Shown here: in pieces, positions 8,201-11,210 of the stretch | Numbering within the stretch: the first letter of the stretch is position 1 | Layout: every line of letters starts with the position of its first letter | From: Cytidiella melzeri | Lineage: Eukaryota; Basidiomycota; Agaricomycetes; Polyporales; Irpicaceae | Direction: 5' to 3' | Assembly (NCBI GenBank): GCA_022592445.1 | Contig: JABYQR010000706.1 | Location: forward strand, 1-11,210 | Length of the DNA stretch: 11,210 nt | Notes under the pieces: model-generated | What the model was told of the DNA's origin: nothing | The model's database searches: none | What the model saw: only the letters and a program-made list of their open reading frames with translations | Translations under genes and position numbers: made by a program

Positions 8201-8958
8201 TGCCGAAAGAATCCCACTCCTGTTTCACCGCTTGTCCAGATCCTTTGCACAAGGATCTGAACCAAGCGCATCGAGAAGTCCAGATCCACCGTGCCCTACC
8301 ACAGGCCGTGTTTGATCAACTCGACGCAGAGCACACACGTGGCAAGAGTCACAAGTACACGGAGAAAATACTCAAGGCTATTGCCTCCTACGTCGGTCGT
8401 TGTAAACCCAAGGGTTCTGCCCTCACACACAGATTCCCCACAGTAGAAGAGTTTGAAAAACTCCGCGCCGAGTCCAAAGAGTTCGCCGCCCGCACCGCAC
8501 GCGAACGAGCCAAGGCATTAGCAAGTCTCCCTAAGAAGCCTTCGTTAGCAGAACGCTTCCCAGTCCGGCCCGCTACCAATCCTAGCGCAGCCCTCATAGC
8601 AGCAAAGCCGACTCTCATTGACTTCCGCAAGCACACTGTGGAAGACCTCCGAGGTATCTTCACTCCCAAGCTCACCGCCACACTCCAACGTCTGTCGATC
8701 CTCCCCACCATCGACAAATACCACCAGCTTAACAAAGATACAAAGCAACAGTTTGAGCAGGAGAAACAGAAGCTAGAGAAGCTTCTAGAGGAATTACCAA
8801 CCCGGGCCCCTGTCATCACTCATCGTGAGTGGCAACTGCTGGATTGGGGATTAAAGGCAATTGGAGGAATCAGTTTCACGAGTCTAAGGAGGAACTACGA
8901 GCAGGTGTTCAAAGGGTTAGATAAAGTTTGGGTGGACGAGTACTTCATCTTGTTCTAA
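8201..8958 (+). CDS. ORF1 of Ty3-like element copy 2, unknown function, upstream of gag
   Basis: A 252-residue frame ending in TAA at 8956-8958. Its start codon appears to be assembled by splicing (base 8131 plus 8201-8202); no AUG exists inside the frame. The protein is charged and mostly helical in character: MPKESHSCFTACPDP, then basic and charged helices, KKPSLAERFP (~110-120), TLIDFRKHTVEDLRGIF (~140), a Lys/Glu/Gln-rich likely coiled coil (~175-200, QQFEQEKQKLEKLLEEL), and the motif EWQLLDWGLKAIGG (from ~210). Copy 1 conserves the central and C-terminal parts, including EWQLLDWG-KAIG, so it is a real component of the family. It lies in the same frame as gag with only the TAA between. 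I recognise no known domain; a coat-related or RNA-binding role is only a guess. Confidence 0.7.
8956..8958 (+). promoter_or_regulatory. Conserved stop between ORF1 and gag
   Basis: TAA follows EYFILF here; TAG at 5659-5661 follows GYFEWI in copy 1 at the aligned position. Downstream the gag frame continues without an AUG for ~100 codons in copy 2 and ~80 in copy 1. In copy 2 ORF1 and gag share one frame; in copy 1 the gag part is in the -1 frame, possibly through decay. Confidence 0.6.
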
Positions 8959-10548
8959 ATAGAATACAGTGTGGCTTCCCAAAGTCCCGATAGTAGTATT
9001 TGGTCCAGAGATCATCTTCCCTGCAAAAACTATCCCCACGCCTTCAACAACCAGACTGTCAGAGACGAGAGCTACGACCCAGACAAAGGACATCAAATTT
9101 GTGAAGTACAACCGTGTCCCAACCGATATAACAGAGTAGAATATCCTGGTCGTTACGCAAATCAGTATCGACCCATTCATCACTGGCAGGAAGATCGCAT
9201 TCTCGAATCTCTCCCACCACTACCTGAACCTGAAGAAGACTTCGATCGAACTTTCACACAGGAACAATATCAGATGGATTCCACCAATGTCTCCCAGCAT
9301 GCTTCCAGGGCAGCAACCCCCGCCCCCACACAAGAACCATCCCCGCCCCCCACAGCAGAACAGCTTCTACATGCGCTACTCCTCGGCCAGCAGCAGCTGA
9401 CACAAGCCATCACAGCGCTGGTTCAGAACCAGCAACAACCAGTAAACAACAGGTCACGGGAAAGGGTTGTAGAAAAGCCCGCCAGTTTCAAAGGCAATGC
9501 AAGTAGTGACGCGCGTCGCTTTCTAGCTGCCTTCTCAATGTACGCACAGTTTAATGAGAAGCTGTCACCATACAATGCCCAAGGGGGTCAGACCCGGTTA
9601 GACCACCTCTGGATTTCGTCGGCCCTGTCATTTATGACAGAAGATGCGGCAGTTTGGGCAACGCCCCACATGGACTTGATTGCCAGTCATCAAATGGCAT
9701 TCAATGGTGATTGGGACGACTTCAAGACGGCGTTCAAAGCACGATTTGAACCAGTTGACGAAATGGTGGATGCTAAGGCCAAGCTCAGGGAGCTGTGGCA
9801 AGGCAAAAAGACGGTTCCCGAGTACACGGCCCGATTCCGGGAAATCATGGATAGGACAGGGTACTCAACACAAGACCTCCGTGATCGATACTACGAACAT
9901 CTGAGTACAACGATCAAAGATGAATTAGTCCACACCGCGCGACCCCATATCACCCTCGTCGACCTCATCAATGTGGCTACAGACATTGACAATTGTCTTC
10001 ATGTTCGAGCCCAAGAGAAAGCTCGAGAACAAGGTCGAACTGTCCCCAACCTGTTCAAGTCTACCCCGGTCTCTACCACGTCCCCGTCTCCCTTTGTCCA
10101 ACCATCTCGTGACTCCAATGCTATGGAGATTGACGCAACCAAAGTTGGACCAAATGGAAAGACACGTGCCGACTTCATGAAGGCCATGAATGGTAGATGT
10201 TACGGATGCGGATCAAAGGAACACCAGAAGAAGGACGGTAAACATGATTGCGAACTGTGCGGACATTGTGGGGGCAACCATCAGACGCAAGTTTGCCAAA
10301 GCCGGTTCCTCGGGTACCCACCGAGGCAACAAAAAGTGGCTGCTAATACCTTGTTTGATCCATCAACTCCAGCTCCTTCGTCGTCCTCGTCCGCGAGGCC
10401 CTTACCTACTCCGCCCGCCGCAACCGTTGCCAGCTCTTCGTCTTCAACTCCGTTTGACTACGATGCCATCATGAAGCAGATGTCATCGCTCACGGACCAA
10501 GTTAAGCAGCTGGGAAATCAAAGGGATTTTAGAAAGGACTCCAGGTGA
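8959..10548 (+). CDS. gag: Ty3/gypsy Gag polyprotein of element copy 2
   Basis: Forms the capsid and nucleocapsid of the virus-like particle. The frame is open from 8959; the first in-frame AUG is at 9274 (MDSTN), aligned with the first gag AUG of copy 1, so the mature start is uncertain. Numbering from 8971: a Cys/His segment (Cys 18, PCPN ~48-51); a Pro/Gln-rich linker; retrotransposon gag capsid domain at ~160-355 (EKPASFKG, LSFMTEDAAVWA, DWDDFKTAFKARFEP, AKLRELWQGKKTVPEYTARF); the AMEIDAT linker; a zinc-knuckle region with C410, C413, H418, C427 and C430, C433, H437, C442; and a Ser/Pro-rich tail with a short coiled coil (MKQMSSLTDQVKQLG). Neither knuckle has exact CX2CX4HX4C spacing. It ends in TGA (10546-10548), and pol continues in the +1 frame. 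No internal stop. Confidence 0.88.
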   Translation: MEYSVASQSPDSSIWSRDHLPCKNYPHAFNNQTVRDESYDPDKGHQICEVQPCPNRYNRVEYPGRYANQYRPIHHWQEDRILESLPPLPEPEEDFDRTFTQEQYQMDSTNVSQHASRAATPAPTQEPSPPPTAEQLLHALLLGQQQLTQAITALVQNQQQPVNNRSRERVVEKPASFKGNASSDARRFLAAFSMYAQFNEKLSPYNAQGGQTRLDHLWISSALSFMTEDAAVWATPHMDLIASHQMAFNGDWDDFKTAFKARFEPVDEMVDAKAKLRELWQGKKTVPEYTARFREIMDRTGYSTQDLRDRYYEHLSTTIKDELVHTARPHITLVDLINVATDIDNCLHVRAQEKAREQGRTVPNLFKSTPVSTTSPSPFVQPSRDSNAMEIDATKVGPNGKTRADFMKAMNGRCYGCGSKEHQKKDGKHDCELCGHCGGNHQTQVCQSRFLGYPPRQQKVAANTLFDPSTPAPSSSSSARPLPTPPAATVASSSSSTPFDYDAIMKQMSSLTDQVKQLGNQRDFRKDSR

Positions 10549-11210
10549 AACCGCACCCTCGAGTCCCTCTAGAAAGACCTACATAGAAGAAGTGGAGGAC
10601 GTTGATGACTCCCCCATGGACACAGTTTTTAGCACGCCTGTAGTAATTACCCGCCCCGCTCAGCAACCTGATTTGCCGCCTTCAGCTTTATTTAACGACA
10701 TGTATAACTACGTCGTCTTGCATAGTGCCTGAAATAGACCCGCTTAGCATGCATTTCGAGTTCCAATTACGCTCAAAGGAGTGTTCAGAAAAAAAGGGCA
10801 TCAAAGCTATGATTGACTCAGGAGCCACCGCATTGTTCCTAAGTCAAGACTTTGTCAACCGACACCAAGTACGTACAGTCCCCTTAGAAAGACAGATCCC
10901 ACTCCACAACATTGGTGGGACTCTAAATCAAGGAGGACGTATCACACACAGAGCAGAGCTCGAACTACAAGTTGGGGCTATCAAAGAAAACGCAACATTT
11001 TGGTCACAGACATCGGACCAGAAGATTGCATTCTAGGCCTACCCTGGCTTCGCAAAGCAAACCCCAAGATCAATTGGGCTACCGGAGAAATGGAACTGGA
11101 AGCCGAAGAAGACTTCGAACCCTTCCAGTCTATCACAGCCAATCGGAAGCAGAGACGAGCCTGGCTCAGAGCCGGTATCATTCAGGACACCAAAAGAGCT
11201 TTGTCTGTGC
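10475..11210 (+). pseudogene. pol: Start of Ty3/gypsy pol: linker and aspartic protease, frame-disrupted, runs off the window
   Basis: Pol encodes protease, reverse transcriptase, RNase H and integrase; only the protease end is inside. Three frame segments follow one another. The first (10475-10732, +1 relative to gag) includes SRKTYIEEVEDVDDSPMDTV and PPSALFNDMYNYVVLHSA-stop. The second (10647-11036) has PLSMHFEFQL and the protease active site AMIDSGATALFLSQDF. The third (from ~11003) has TDIGPEDCILGLPWLRKANP, the conserved ILGxPWL end of the protease. One extra base near 10730 and one missing T near 10998-11002 (within TTTT) explain the two inner breaks. The gag/pol change of frame may be natural; the others suggest an inactive copy or sequencing errors. 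Confidence 0.8.

Larger units (their letters stand above)
7435..11210 (+). mobile_element. Ty3/gypsy-like LTR retrotransposon copy 2, 5' part
   Basis: Repeat-rich U3-like region, TATA box, leader, ORF1, gag and protease, in one orientation, extending past the right edge. The left LTR boundary, target-site duplication, primer-binding site and polypurine tract could not be identified: no typical TGG-type tRNA match was seen downstream of the leader donor, and the 3' LTR is outside. The extra ORF upstream of gag and the likely leader introns are unusual for the family. Confidence 0.75.

Noticed and set aside
8926..8969. 44-nt GT-AG intron removing the ORF1 stop and fusing ORF1 to gag
   Set aside because: The ends look plausible (GTTTGG...ATACAG), but the join enters the wrong frame and meets a stop after a few codons.

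Overview
The window is fungal nuclear DNA, most likely from an Agaricomycete (mushroom-forming basidiomycete). The evidence is a conserved eukaryotic splicing gene cut by ten GT-AG introns of 41-59 nt, an F-box of the type common in these fungi, a KDZ-type transposase fragment, and Ty3/gypsy gag sequences with the 'MEIDAT...' linker and zinc knuckle typical of basidiomycete elements. This placement is inferred from protein features only.

Layout. Positions 1-3343 (minus strand) hold the first ~941 codons of RSE1/SF3B3, an SF3b subunit of the U2 snRNP; the gene runs off the left edge and looks intact. Positions 3344-3662 are the shared upstream region. Positions 3663-3980 (plus) hold a short ORF with an F-box-like helix, probably a truncated gene. 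Positions 3981-4850 hold nothing I can name. Positions 4850-7228 are a graveyard: a promoter-like stretch with a TATA box, a decayed first copy (copy 1) of a Ty3-like element (an ORF upstream of gag, then gag with a nonsense codon), joined near 6400 to a fragment of a KDZ transposase gene that still has two clean introns. Positions 7435-7770 are a repeat-rich, LTR U3-like promoter. From there to the right edge lies a second, much better preserved copy (copy 2) of the same element family: TATA box, leader with two likely introns, ORF1 (252 aa), gag, and the start of pol (aspartic protease), which runs off the right edge. Pol changes frame three times, so copy 2 is probably also inactive as sequenced.

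The most interesting system is the Ty3-like element. It carries an extra ORF upstream of gag (ORF1), recognisable in both diverged copies. ORF1 has no internal AUG. Removing a good candidate intron (8132-8200) creates an AUG at the splice junction, and after removal of both leader introns this is the first AUG downstream of the TATA box. ORF1 ends at a stop codon at the same place in both copies. The sequence just after that stop, before the first gag AUG, still shows protein-level conservation between the copies, which suggests readthrough, recoding or splicing between ORF1 and gag. All of this is read by eye; no alignment or database search was run.
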